Shown: positions 1 through 8,030, counted from the first letter of the stretch. The stretch: 64,000 nt of DNA from Hoeflea sp. (GCF_002733955.1 NZ_NVXQ01000025.1:62001-126000), one strand, 5' to 3'. Program-made: numbers and translations. The notes: a model not told the origin generated them from the letters alone.

Positions 1-1049
1 CGATCAAGATTCTTGGCAAGACCCTGTGCCTGTGCCTGGTCGCCATCGCCATGGATCTGGTCTGGGGCTATTGCGGGATCCTGTCGCTCGGCCACTTCGC
101 CTTCTTCGGGCTTGGCGGCTACATGATCGGCATGTGGCTGATGTATGAGCGGACCAAGGACATCGTGATCGCCTCATTGGCGGGCGGGGAATTGCCGCCG
201 ACTTCCGAAGAAGTCCGCGAGGCGATCGGGTCGCAGATCTTCGGTGTGGTCGGCGGGTCGGATATTCCGGCGATCTGGTACTTTGCCGACAGTCTCTACG
301 CCCAGCTGGCGCTGGTGGTTCTGGTGCCGGGGCTGCTGGCGCTGGTGTTCGGCTGGCTCGCGTTCCGCAGCCGCGTGACCGGGGTCTACCTGTCGATCCT
401 GACCCAGGCGATGACGCTGGCGCTGTCGCTCTACCTGTTTCAGAACGACAGCGGCCTGCGCGGCAATAACGGGTTGTCGGGTCTACAGAACATTCCCGGC
501 CTGACAGAGGTGCCGCAATCGGTGGTTTCGGTCTGGTTCTTCCTCGCCTCCGCGCTGGCGCTGGGACTTGGCTACGTGGTCGCCGCCTGGGTGGTGTCGG
601 GCAAGTTCGGCAATGTCATCCGGGCCATTCGCGACGATGAGGCACGGATCCGGTTCATGGGCTATCCGGTGGAGGCCTACAAGCTGGTGGTGTTCACGCT
701 GACGGCGGTGATCGCGGCGATTGCCGGGGCGCTGTACTACCCGCAGGCCGGCATCATCAACCCGGCGGAAATCGCGCCGATCGCCTCGATCTACCTGGCG
801 GTCTGGGTGGCGATCGGCGGGCGCGGCCGGCTTTACGGTGCGGTGATCGGGGCTGCCACGGTGTCGCTGCTGTCTTCATGGTTCACCGGCGGTCAGGTGC
901 CGAGCATTCCGCTCGGGTTCTACACGGTCAACTGGGTCGACTGGTGGCAGGTGCTGCTCGGTCTTGGCTTCGTGCTGGTGACGCTGTTTGCGCCCAAGGG
1001 CATTGGCGGGCTGTTCGACCGGCTGGTCAGAAAGGATGCTGCATCGTGA
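1..1049 (+). CDS. urtC: Urea ABC transporter permease UrtC (5' end cut off)
   Basis: Inner-membrane permease of the high-affinity urea uptake system. The open frame runs to the left window edge (in frame from base 3), and the residues before the first Met (position 51) already read as transporter sequence, so the true start lies outside the window. About 348 residues are visible. They are very hydrophobic, with the LivM/UrtC hallmarks GYCGILSLGHFAFFGLGGY near the visible N-terminus and the EAA-type loop (IRAIRDDEARIRFMGY) around visible residue 205. The 3' end overlaps urtD by four bases. Family assignment rests on these motifs and on the two ATPase genes that follow; a generic branched-chain amino-acid permease is the alternative. 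Confidence 0.9.
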   Translation, partial: IKILGKTLCLCLVAIAMDLVWGYCGILSLGHFAFFGLGGYMIGMWLMYERTKDIVIASLAGGELPPTSEEVREAIGSQIFGVVGGSDIPAIWYFADSLYAQLALVVLVPGLLALVFGWLAFRSRVTGVYLSILTQAMTLALSLYLFQNDSGLRGNNGLSGLQNIPGLTEVPQSVVSVWFFLASALALGLGYVVAAWVVSGKFGNVIRAIRDDEARIRFMGYPVEAYKLVVFTLTAVIAAIAGALYYPQAGIINPAEIAPIASIYLAVWVAIGGRGRLYGAVIGAATVSLLSSWFTGGQVPSIPLGFYTVNWVDWWQVLLGLGFVLVTLFAPKGIGGLFDRLVRKDAAS

Positions 1050-1786
1050 GCGCGCTTCTGGAAGTGACATCGATCTCCGTCTCCTTCGACGGCTTCAAGG
1101 CAATCAACAACCTCTCCTTCGAGATCGGCGGACAGGAGCTGCGTGCCATCATCGGACCCAACGGAGCGGGCAAGACCACGTTTATGGATATTGTCACCGG
1201 CAAGACAAGGCCGGACGAGGGCCGGGTGCGATTTGGCGAGCCGCAGCTCGATCTCTTGCGGTTGTCGGAAAGCCAGATTGCGCGCGCGGGCGTCGGTCGC
1301 AAGTTCCAGCGCCCGACGGTGTTCGAGGCGCAGAGCGTGCGCGACAATCTGACGATGGCGCTGAGCAATGACCGGCTGCCGTTCGCGGTGCTGGGCTACA
1401 AAGCCAACAAGGAAGACGGCGCGCGGGTGGCCGCACTTGCGGACGAGATCGGGCTGTCGGAAGAGCTAGACCGGACCGCTGGTGAGCTTTCGCATGGCCA
1501 GAAGCAGTGGCTCGAAATCGGCATGCTTTTGGCGCAGGACCCGCAATTGCTGCTGGTGGACGAGCCGGCCGCCGGGATGACGCTGGGCGAACGCGAGCAC
1601 ACCACCGATTTGTTGCGGCGGGCGGCTGAAACCCGCGCCGTCGTTGTCGTCGAGCATGACATGGAATTCGTCCGCCGGCTCGATTGCAAGGTGACGGTGC
1701 TGCATGAAGGCTCGGTTCTGGCCGAGGGGTCGCTCGACCATGTCACCGCCAATTCCGACGTCATTGATGTGTATCTGGGGCGCTGA
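1046..1786 (+). CDS. urtD: Urea ABC transporter ATP-binding protein UrtD
   Basis: ATPase of the urea importer, 246 aa. The chosen start is GTG at 1046, which overlaps the urtC TGA. An open frame begins further upstream, but that part lies inside urtC and is not family sequence. The Walker A motif GPNGAGKTT is near residue 35, the signature reads LSHGQKQWLEIGM (the LSHG form typical of UrtD rather than LSGG), and Walker B is LLLVDEPAAGM, followed by the switch histidine in VVEHDMEF. It couples ATP hydrolysis to urea import together with UrtE. Confidence 0.93.
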   Translation: MSALLEVTSISVSFDGFKAINNLSFEIGGQELRAIIGPNGAGKTTFMDIVTGKTRPDEGRVRFGEPQLDLLRLSESQIARAGVGRKFQRPTVFEAQSVRDNLTMALSNDRLPFAVLGYKANKEDGARVAALADEIGLSEELDRTAGELSHGQKQWLEIGMLLAQDPQLLLVDEPAAGMTLGEREHTTDLLRRAAETRAVVVVEHDMEFVRRLDCKVTVLHEGSVLAEGSLDHVTANSDVIDVYLGR

Positions 1787-1789
1787 GAC

Positions 1790-2485
1790 ATGCTTGATAT
1801 TGAAAATCTGACGCTTCACTACGGGCAGTCGCAGATCCTCAAGGGCATTTCGCTGAAAGCCGATGTCGGGCAGGTGACCTGCGTGATGGGGACCAATGGC
1901 GTCGGCAAGACCAGCCTGCTAAAAGCCATCTCAGGCGTGCACCATCGCTCGGCGGGCGACTATTCGCTGGACGGCGAGGCCCTCGGCAAGCTGCCGGCGC
2001 ACCAGCTGGCGGCCAAGGGCGTGGGCTATGTTCCGCAAGGGCGCGACATCTTCCCGCTGCTGACGGTGACGGAGAACCTCGAGACCGGCTTTGCCTGCCT
2101 GCCGCGCTCGGAGCACAAGATCCCGGATCACATCTACGAGCTGTTTCCGGTGCTCAAAGACATGCGCAACCGTCGCGGCGGCGATCTGTCGGGCGGGCAG
2201 CAGCAGCAGCTTTCGATTGCGCGGGCGCTGATTACCCGGCCCAAGCTCTTGTTGCTGGACGAACCCACCGAAGGTATCCAGCCCAACATCATCCAGCAGA
2301 TCGGACGGGTGATCTCGCTGCTGCGGGATGAAGGCAAGATGGCGATCGTGCTGGTGGAGCAGTATTTCGAGTTTGCCTATGGGCTCGCCGACCGCTTCTG
2401 CGTGATCGAGCGCGGCGAGGTGAAGATGGCCGGTGACCGCGAAAGCCTGAGCAAGGAAGTCTTGCGCGCGGCGGTGTCGGTATGA
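1790..2485 (+). CDS. urtE: Urea ABC transporter ATP-binding protein UrtE
   Basis: Second ATPase of the urea importer, 231 aa, starting three bases after urtD. It has Walker A GTNGVGKTS near residue 35, the signature LSGGQQQQLSIARAL, Walker B LLLLDEPTEGIQPNI and the switch motif LVEQYFEFA. The EPTEGIQPNI stretch is typical of LivF/UrtE proteins. It is the last gene of the urt operon; no urease genes follow inside the window, where a sigma54-like promoter and convergent sulfur genes are found instead. Confidence 0.93.
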   Translation: MLDIENLTLHYGQSQILKGISLKADVGQVTCVMGTNGVGKTSLLKAISGVHHRSAGDYSLDGEALGKLPAHQLAAKGVGYVPQGRDIFPLLTVTENLETGFACLPRSEHKIPDHIYELFPVLKDMRNRRGGDLSGGQQQQLSIARALITRPKLLLLDEPTEGIQPNIIQQIGRVISLLRDEGKMAIVLVEQYFEFAYGLADRFCVIERGEVKMAGDRESLSKEVLRAAVSV

Positions 2486-2631
2486 AGCACGCTTCACAGG
2501 GGTGCGACATGTGCCCAGGATTTGGGCGGATGCTGTTTTTCCAGTGCAGGTCTGCCTGCAGCAGGTGCAAGCCCGGGCGCGGCGAGGCGCCCGAACGGGT
2601 GAACCGGCCGGAGATGGCGCGGTCTGCCGGG

Positions 2632-2648
2632 TTGGCACGCTTCCTGCT
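2632..2648 (+). promoter_or_regulatory. Sigma54 (-24/-12) promoter candidate
   Basis: The sequence TTGGCACG, four bases, then CTGCT matches the sigma54 consensus TGGCACG-N4-TTGCW with only one deviation (C for the first T of TTGC) and exact GG-to-GC spacing. It lies about 150 bases after urtE and points towards an intergenic stretch with two hairpins and no convincing gene. Sigma54 promoters in this group are commonly activated by NtrC under nitrogen limitation, which would fit its place beside urea uptake genes. No NtrC enhancer site was identified. Confidence 0.6.
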
Positions 2649-2658
2649 TTGATAAAAC

Positions 2659-2775
2659 CAGATCCAGAGGGGATCAAACAAGACGCTCGGAAAGAGCGCT
2701 AAGACTGAAGGCCGTCAGGCAGGATCACGCCAAGTCCCGGATGTACGGATAGGCCCTGTCTGACGGCTTTGTCGT
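2659..2775 (+). ncRNA. Candidate sigma54-dependent small RNA
   Basis: About 117 bases between the predicted start (roughly 12 bases after the -12 element) and the end of a long hairpin. It carries a short hairpin with GCTC/GAGC arms around GGAAA (2684-2695) and then a 16-pair stem (2708-2723 with 2755-2770, two G-U pairs) ending in TTT. No ribosome binding site and gene-like frame were seen; the small open frame at 2502-2702 starts before the promoter. No known RNA family was recognised. The boundaries are inferred. Confidence 0.35.
2708..2770. terminator. Long hairpin between convergent urt and yeeE genes
   Basis: Arms 2708-2723 and 2755-2770 pair over 16 bases around a 31-base loop. It sits between urtE (plus) and the end of the YeeE gene (minus), where a bidirectional terminator would be expected, but T-tracts on either side are poor. 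It may instead be part of a small RNA. Confidence 0.45.
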
Positions 2776-2777
2776 CT

Positions 2778-3878
2778 TCACGGCTGAGGTGTGCCCACGG
2801 TCAGTGCATCGAGTTTTGCATGGCGCGCGGGCCATTTGCGGTCAATCACCCAGTCCGTCGTCGCGGCTGCAATCCAGATGGCGAACAGCGTCACCCAGGC
2901 GGTGAGCGCGAAGATGCTGGCTCCGGTGACGCCTGCGCCGACGGCGCAGCCGCCGGCCAGCATGCCGCCGAACCCCATCAGCGCCGCACCGGCCAGATAA
3001 CGGCGCATGGAATCGCCGCCTTCAAAACCCTGCAGCTCCAGCTCGCCGGTGACGAGGGCCGCGAGAAACGCGCCGATGAAGACGCCGGGCACCAGCCCGA
3101 CATCGAAATCGATCATCGAACCGGGTTCGGAGAGAAACAGCATCAGCGTGTTGGCCGATGGTCCGGTGAAACTGAGCGCTTCAAGCCGCACCGGTTCGAA
3201 GGCGACTGCGGTCATGGCATTGGTGAACCACCAGGCCAGCGGGATGCAGGCGCCGACGGCAAAGGCGGCGACAGTTTTCCAGATGCCGATCTTGCGCCAC
3301 GCGGCCAAGGCGAGGCTTGCGAGGAGGCCTGTGACCACAAGAGCGAAGGCCAGCTGGTCGGGAATGCCGGATAGCACCAGCAGATCGTTGGATCCGATCG
3401 ACAAGGTCGTCAGCGGCGCTGCCAGGGCATCGCGGACCGGTGCCAGAAAGCCATGCAGGCTGGCCTGGGCGACGACCGCAAAGACGAGGCCCGAGAGCAG
3501 GGCGCGCAAGTTTCCGGTGGCCGACAGCACCAAGAGCCGCGACGAGCAACCGCGCGCCAGCACCATGCCGGTGCCGAAGATCAATCCGCCGATTGCGGCG
3601 CCTGACAGGCTTTGCGGTGATGCCAGCTGGCGGGCTTCGGTGGAGGTGAACAGGCCTTGTGCGGCGAGCGCCATGGTGCCGGCGATGGCGGTGGCGAACA
3701 CGATCAGCCAGATCGCCATCTTGGCGCCGATCCGGCCGCGGGAGAATTCGATGGCCGCGGCGCGCAGGCAGAAGCGGCTTTGCTGCGCGAAGGCGCCAAA
3801 CAGCGCGCCAATGATGGCGCCGCCGATCAACAGCGTCCATTTGTCACCAAAACGGTCGGCAATCAGTGCAAGGTCCAT
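2778..3878 (-). CDS. YeeE/YedE family sulfur-compound transporter (first copy)
   Basis: Integral membrane protein of 366 aa in the YeeE/YedE (DUF395) family, members of which import thiosulfate (TsuA) or other sulfur species. The start at 3878 is chosen because AGGAGA lies six bases upstream; the frame extends 20 codons further without a ribosome site. Conserved cysteine motifs are visible: QSRFCLRAA near residue 35, LARGCSSR in the middle and LAGGCAVGAGVTG near the C-terminus, where YeeE proteins bind thiosulfate. About nine to ten hydrophobic segments are present. It is divergent from an MBL-fold hydrolase and part of the sox region, so it probably supplies or exports sulfur compounds for Sox metabolism. 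Confidence 0.85.
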   Translation of the reverse strand: MDLALIADRFGDKWTLLIGGAIIGALFGAFAQQSRFCLRAAAIEFSRGRIGAKMAIWLIVFATAIAGTMALAAQGLFTSTEARQLASPQSLSGAAIGGLIFGTGMVLARGCSSRLLVLSATGNLRALLSGLVFAVVAQASLHGFLAPVRDALAAPLTTLSIGSNDLLVLSGIPDQLAFALVVTGLLASLALAAWRKIGIWKTVAAFAVGACIPLAWWFTNAMTAVAFEPVRLEALSFTGPSANTLMLFLSEPGSMIDFDVGLVPGVFIGAFLAALVTGELELQGFEGGDSMRRYLAGAALMGFGGMLAGGCAVGAGVTGASIFALTAWVTLFAIWIAAATTDWVIDRKWPARHAKLDALTVGTPQP

Positions 3879-3954
3879 GATATGTCTCCTGGGAGCCAAA
3901 AATACCGAATTGCGGCCTGAGGCATTGACCTCGGTCAAGACAAAGGCAAATATT

Positions 3955-3970
3955 CATATAAATCTATATG
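3955..3970. promoter_or_regulatory. AT-rich dyad in the yeeE/MBL divergent promoter
   Basis: A perfect inverted repeat, CATATA-AATC-TATATG, sits in an AT-rich stretch 12 bases before the MBL gene start. Its size and base composition resemble ArsR-family operators. A related dyad precedes soxS/soxV, so control by the local SoxR is a reasonable guess. Confidence 0.4.
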
Positions 3971-3981
3971 GGAGAAGACTC

Positions 3982-4908
3982 ATGGCACCGCTTGATCTGA
4001 CGCGACGCACACTCATGCAAACCGGCGTGGCCGCCGCCGCGACCGCACTGCTGCCGGTTGGCCTGCGCCCGGCGCAGGCGCTGCAGATCGGTGACGCGGT
4101 TCTGACCAGCGTCAGCGACGGCAATCTGGTGTTGCCGCTGAGCTTTTCCTATCCCGACGCGCCGCAGGATGAGCTGATCGCGCTGCTTGAGGCCAATGGC
4201 CTGCCCACCGACAGCCTGATGCCCGATTGCAATGTGCCGATCCTGAAATCAGGCGACCGGCTGATCATGTTCGATGCCGGCTCGGGGCCGAATTTCATGC
4301 CGACGGCAGGCCGGCTGCTCGACAACATGATCGACGCCGGTTTTGATCCGGCGGATGTCACAGATGTCGTCTTCACTCACGGCCATCCCGACCATCTCTG
4401 GGGGCTGATCGATGATTTCGACGAGATCGTCTTCCCCAATGCCAGCTTCCACATGGGCCGCGCGGAATGGGAGTTCTGGCGCGATCCGGGAACGGTCGAC
4501 GCGATGCCGGAAACGCGCAAGACATTTGCCGTGGGCGCGCAGAACCGGCTTTCCTATCTCGAAGACATGATCACCCTGTTCGAACCCGGCGCTGAAGTGC
4601 TGCCGGGCGTCGAGGCTGTCGACACGGCGGGCCACACGCCGGGGCACATGTCCTACATGCTGCATGGCGGTTCAGAGCCGGTGCTGGTCGCCGGCGACGC
4701 GATCCTGCATTTTGCTGTGTCATTCGAACACCCAAGCTGGCCCAGCGGCTCGGACCAGGACCCGGAGATGGGCATCGCTACCCGGAAGAAGCTGCTCGAC
4801 CGGCTGGCTGGGGACAAGGCGATGCTGACGGCGTACCATCTGCCGACGCCCGGCGAGGGTAGGGTGGAGCGGGATGGAACGGCGTATCGGTTTGTGGCTG
4901 AGGGGTGA
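3982..4908 (+). CDS. Exported metallo-beta-lactamase-fold hydrolase (SoxH-like)
   Basis: 308-aa zinc hydrolase. The start at 3982 follows GGGAGAAG and opens a twin-arginine-like signal (LTRRTLMQTG, then an Ala-rich core ending around AQA at residue 34). A much longer frame upstream is antisense to yeeE and is rejected. The metal-binding motif THGHPDHLWG lies near residue 135, with further ligands in GHTPGHMSY (about 215) and GDAIL (about 235). Several sox clusters carry periplasmic MBL-fold proteins (SoxG, SoxH) of unclear role, so this may be SoxH; AHL-lactonase-like proteins are another possibility. The substrate cannot be told from sequence. Confidence 0.7.
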   Translation: MAPLDLTRRTLMQTGVAAAATALLPVGLRPAQALQIGDAVLTSVSDGNLVLPLSFSYPDAPQDELIALLEANGLPTDSLMPDCNVPILKSGDRLIMFDAGSGPNFMPTAGRLLDNMIDAGFDPADVTDVVFTHGHPDHLWGLIDDFDEIVFPNASFHMGRAEWEFWRDPGTVDAMPETRKTFAVGAQNRLSYLEDMITLFEPGAEVLPGVEAVDTAGHTPGHMSYMLHGGSEPVLVAGDAILHFAVSFEHPSWPSGSDQDPEMGIATRKKLLDRLAGDKAMLTAYHLPTPGEGRVERDGTAYRFVAEG

Positions 4909-5105
4909 GCTTATGCCTCGCCCTTGTTGAGGTGGGCGGCGAGCCCGTGATTGACTATGCTGGCTCAGAAAAATTTGTGCGAAGAGCAAGGTTTCTTCAA
5001 CGGATTTCCGCGTCCTGCGATTGCGGCGGCTTAGCTGTCGCAAACCTTGTCGCAAAATGATAGGCGATATTTCCGCGTTTAAGCTTCTCACTATCGTACC
5101 TTTTT

Positions 5106-5732
5106 ATGGGGCCTCATTGTCTGTTTGAAACTATCTCCAATTTAAAGCACCTTGAAGCAACAGAGTGCCAATCATCGTTGGATTATGGAGCTACCGGATT
5201 GGTCATTGAATCTCATTTCTGGCGGGAAGACATTGCGCGCTACGTAAAAGCATTTCGACCAGTGAAGCATCCGCCGCGTTGGTCGGAACGATTGGTTGTG
5301 AATTTTGAAAAAGACGTGACCATGGCTCTTTTTATGGTCAGACGACTAGCTGAAGCAGGAAGATTTTCAACAAAGTTCAAAAATCACCGCGCGGAAATTT
5401 TTAGATGCGCATTCAATGGAAAGCCGCACCGACTGATTTATAAAGATATAAGTGAGCTTTACGAGCTCGGAATTGAACAGCCGATTGCTAAAGATGCTAT
5501 ATTCGTATGCAACCAATTTATCCATGCGAATTTCACCTATGCCATTAGAGGTGAAGACCGGAATTGGAACGGCCTTTACACAAGTTCGGATTTTGAGAAG
5601 CGAAAATGGATATACAGAATACCGCTATCTGAGATCCTGAAAATCCTAGAACTTGCAGTGGTGGACAGCCCAAGCAGAATGCGGTGGCGCTATGACGATC
5701 AAGCAGAAGACTGGATCGTAGAAACCGACTAA
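5106..5732 (+). CDS. Orphan hypothetical protein, low GC
   Basis: A 208-aa protein with no family I recognise. Base composition is clearly more AT-rich than its neighbours and codon use differs (many AAA, TTT and ATA codons), a sign of horizontal acquisition. No signal peptide or membrane segment is evident; the sequence is soluble, rich in aromatic and charged residues, with WRYDDQAEDWIVETD at the C-terminus. There is no clear ribosome binding site before the ATG at 5106, so a later start (the Met near residue 73) is possible. It is flanked by short repeats (TTTGTGCGA at 4974 and 5760; GTCGCAAA at 5037, 5049 and 5744). Confidence 0.6.
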   Translation: MGPHCLFETISNLKHLEATECQSSLDYGATGLVIESHFWREDIARYVKAFRPVKHPPRWSERLVVNFEKDVTMALFMVRRLAEAGRFSTKFKNHRAEIFRCAFNGKPHRLIYKDISELYELGIEQPIAKDAIFVCNQFIHANFTYAIRGEDRNWNGLYTSSDFEKRKWIYRIPLSEILKILELAVVDSPSRMRWRYDDQAEDWIVETD

Positions 5733-5743
5733 TTGGAAAAGCC

Positions 5744-5769
5744 GTCGCAAAAAGGATCGTTTGTGCGAC
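5744..5769 (+). terminator. Hairpin after the orphan gene
   Basis: GTCGCA (5744-5749) pairs with TGCGAC (5764-5769), with additional A/T pairs towards the loop. It lies 12 bases after the orphan gene stop but lacks a T-run, so termination is uncertain. Confidence 0.35.
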
Positions 5770-5874
5770 ACGCAATTATGTAAGTGATTGTAAGGATCGT
5801 GCGAGAGCAACACCGAGCGTGCAAAGCCTCGTTCCGCTAAATACCCAAACCCGGGAAATCGACACCGCACTCCT

Positions 5875-6966
5875 TCAACCCTTTGTATCCGTCGCCCGCC
5901 AATCCGCCAGGAAGCCGAAGGCTTTGCCTTCCATCAGCAGGCCGAGGCCCATGCGGGCGCCGGCGGCGATGGAGATCATGACGATGGGGGCGGAGATGGC
6001 CATCACCGAGACGGCGCTGACGCCCTGGCCGATGGTGCAGCCAAGCGCGAAGACGCCGCCCGTTCCCATCAGGAAGGCGCCGAGCAGGTGGCGGGAGAGT
6101 TCCCTTGCATCGTCGCAGGCTTCCCAGCGCATGTCGTCGGAGCGGAAGGCGGAGACGGCTGCACCCAAAAACACGCCGACAATCAGGCCGACGCCGTAAT
6201 CGGGCAATTCGCCGGTCACAGCGATGATCTGCAGGATGGTGTCGCCGACCGGCATGACGAAGGAACCGGCCTCAAGCTGAACCGGATAGAGCGCGCGGCC
6301 TGCCACATAGCTGGTGATGACCCATCCCGCCGTGATGCACAGGCCGATGACGAGGCCTGCAATGACGCGGGCACGGTCGGCGCGGAAGCTTGCCGATCTG
6401 AACACCCACCAGAGGCCTGCAAAGCCGAGGACGAGGGCCAGGATCAGGCTGACATCAAAGCCGAGGGCGCGTGACAGCAGGGCACCTGCGGATTGTCCGC
6501 CGAAGCTCGAAAGATCGATGGACAGCGGGTCGAGCAGGGCGACGCGGACATGGCCGGTGATGCCGCGCTGGGCGGCGAGCGCTGCCAGTCCGAGGCCGGT
6601 GAGCACCACCAGCGCGCGCAGATTGCCGCCGCCGAGGCGCACCAGGGCGCCAAAGCCGCAGGTTCCGACCAGCGCCATGCCGACGCCGAACATCAGCCCG
6701 CCAACAATGGCGCCGGCGACCGGCAGCGGCTCGGTCAGGTAAAAGGAATTCTCGATGTCAACGAGGCCCGCCGCAGCGAGCAGTTGCGTGGCGAGAAGCG
6801 CCGTGAAGGCTGCCAGAGCCCAGGCGCGCAGCGGCTTGTCGTCGGCTGCGTACCAGTGCCGTTCAAGCGCTGCCATGGTGCAGAAATGGCTACGCCTGGC
6901 GACAAAGCCGATGATCGCGCCGACCAGGCAACCCGACAGCGCCAGCACCCATCCAGAATCCATCAT
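5875..6966 (-). CDS. YeeE/YedE family sulfur-compound transporter (second copy)
   Basis: 363-aa multi-spanning membrane protein, a paralogue of the gene at 2778-3878. Characteristic cysteine motifs are ARRSHFCTMAA near residue 25, LVGTCGFGALVRLG near 105 and ALGCTIGQGVSAVS near the C-terminus. The start at 6966 is preceded by GGGAGGAAG at about 11 bases. It is downstream of soxR on the same strand with a gap of about 90 bases, so it may belong to the soxS-soxR transcription unit. It probably moves thiosulfate, sulfite or a related species across the inner membrane; direction and substrate are not visible. Confidence 0.83.
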   Translation of the reverse strand: MMDSGWVLALSGCLVGAIIGFVARRSHFCTMAALERHWYAADDKPLRAWALAAFTALLATQLLAAAGLVDIENSFYLTEPLPVAGAIVGGLMFGVGMALVGTCGFGALVRLGGGNLRALVVLTGLGLAALAAQRGITGHVRVALLDPLSIDLSSFGGQSAGALLSRALGFDVSLILALVLGFAGLWWVFRSASFRADRARVIAGLVIGLCITAGWVITSYVAGRALYPVQLEAGSFVMPVGDTILQIIAVTGELPDYGVGLIVGVFLGAAVSAFRSDDMRWEACDDARELSRHLLGAFLMGTGGVFALGCTIGQGVSAVSVMAISAPIVMISIAAGARMGLGLLMEGKAFGFLADWRATDTKG

Positions 6967-7057
6967 GATGGCGACTTCCTCCCAGTGAAGGCCGTCCCAC
7001 GGGCCCTGGTTTCAAGCTTAGGCAGTGCCTGCATCCGGCGCAAGCAATGCTTCAGTC

Positions 7058-7429
7058 TCAGTTGTTAACGATCTCGACCCCGGTCTTGTCCGGGTCGTCA
7101 GCGTCGCACAGAAGGGTGTAGAGCGAGGTGACCACGGCCGAGACGTCAGGGTCGGCGATCGAGTAGTGAATGATGCGGCCTTCACGCCGGGTGGAGACCA
7201 GATTGTCGTAGCGAAGCCGGGCCAGTTGCTGCGACACGGCTGCCTGCGGCAGGGCCAGCAGCTGCTCGAGTTCGGACACCGATTTCTCGTTTTCCGACAA
7301 GAGCCACAGAATCAGCAGCCGGGTTTCGTGCGAGAGCGCCTTCAGGATGTCGCTTGCCTTGCGCGCCTGGCCGGCGAGCAGGGTGATGTCCTGCCCGTTG
7401 AAATCCTGACCTGGCGCGGCGCCGGTCAT
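7058..7429 (-). CDS. soxR: ArsR-family repressor of sox genes (SoxR)
   Basis: 123-aa winged-helix regulator of the ArsR/BigR/SqrR type, overlapping soxS by ATGA. The core reads ALSHETRLLILWLL (residues 31-44), and the recognition helix is in LPQAAVSQQLARLR (60-73). Related persulfide sensors use two cysteines, one in the ILC position of this core and one near the C-terminus. Here the second is kept (Cys108, in YTLLCDAD) but the first is Trp42, and no other Cys exists. Proteins of this type repress sox genes until sulfane sulfur is present. Operator-like dyads lie upstream of soxS/soxV and soxX. Confidence 0.85.
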   Translation of the reverse strand: MTGAAPGQDFNGQDITLLAGQARKASDILKALSHETRLLILWLLSENEKSVSELEQLLALPQAAVSQQLARLRYDNLVSTRREGRIIHYSIADPDVSAVVTSLYTLLCDADDPDKTGVEIVNN

Positions 7430-7779
7430 CTCTGGTCCAGCTTTGCCAGCATCTCGTCCACCAGCGCCCAGAAGAACTGGTCGCCGGGATAGCCGCGCAG
7501 CCGAGCGATTTCACGTCCCTCGTCAACCAGCACAAAGGTGGGGGTGAAGCGCTCGACCGGGATATCGGCCAGGTCTTCCGGCAGCGGATCGTGAATGTTG
7601 ACCCGGCGCAGCGGCGCGCGCCGGCCCTGTTCGATCTTTGGCCAGGCGGGGGCTATTTCCTCGTTGAAACGCTTGCACCAGAAGCAGCCGGGCTGCTCGA
7701 ACATCACCATTTCCGCGGCCATCAGCGGTGCTGAAAGGCTCAGGATGAAGGCCAGTGCCGCCGCGTAAACTGAGGTCAT
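7426..7779 (-). CDS. soxS: Periplasmic thioredoxin-like protein SoxS
   Basis: 117-aa thioredoxin-fold protein. The start at 7779 gives a clean signal peptide (MTSVYAAALAFILSLSAPLMAA); the frame runs 63 codons further upstream into the operator region and that part is rejected. The CxxC active site, PGCFWCKRF, is near residue 33, and the cis-Pro loop RFTPTFVLVD is near 80. In Sox systems SoxS reactivates the SoxYZ carrier by reducing wrongly oxidised SoxY. It is transcribed divergently from soxV and is coupled to soxR by a four-base overlap. Confidence 0.83.
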   Translation of the reverse strand: MTSVYAAALAFILSLSAPLMAAEMVMFEQPGCFWCKRFNEEIAPAWPKIEQGRRAPLRRVNIHDPLPEDLADIPVERFTPTFVLVDEGREIARLRGYPGDQFFWALVDEMLAKLDQR

Positions 7780-7805
7780 GAGGCCGGTCCGTTTCGTAAA
7801 ATAGT

Positions 7806-7843
7806 GATTGCAATATATATGTAATTTTGCATATCTTGCAATC
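7806..7843. promoter_or_regulatory. soxR: SoxR operator candidate, soxS/soxV intergenic
   Basis: Nested dyads: GATTGCAA (7806-7813) pairs with TTGCAATC (7836-7843), and inside it ATATG (7817-7821) pairs with CATAT (7830-7834). It is strongly AT-rich, about 27 bases before soxS and 190 before soxV. It shares the core TTTTGCAT with the soxW/soxX gap (9406-9413). SoxR of Pseudaminobacter is known to bind these same two gaps. Confidence 0.6.
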
Positions 7844-8030
7844 GCATTCTTGTTGATCCAATGCCGGGGGAGGCGCGGATCACCGAGATATGCTTGCCTC
7901 GGGTCTTGTGCAATCGGCAATGTGTAAACACAACGGGGCATGAGCACATCCGGCATGCACCGGACCATTCCGGGCGGCGGCTCCTGCGGGGCCGGCTTGA
8001 TGTTGCAGCACCGCAGTGGAGGAGAGATTG

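Noticed and set aside
2502-2702. Small plus-strand open frame of 66 codons after urtE
   Set aside because: It starts before the sigma54-like promoter, has no ribosome binding site, and its composition is not protein-like.
3007-3981. N-terminal extension of the MBL-fold gene to give a 633-aa protein
   Set aside because: This part is antisense to the yeeE gene; the Tat signal and ribosome site at 3982 define the start.
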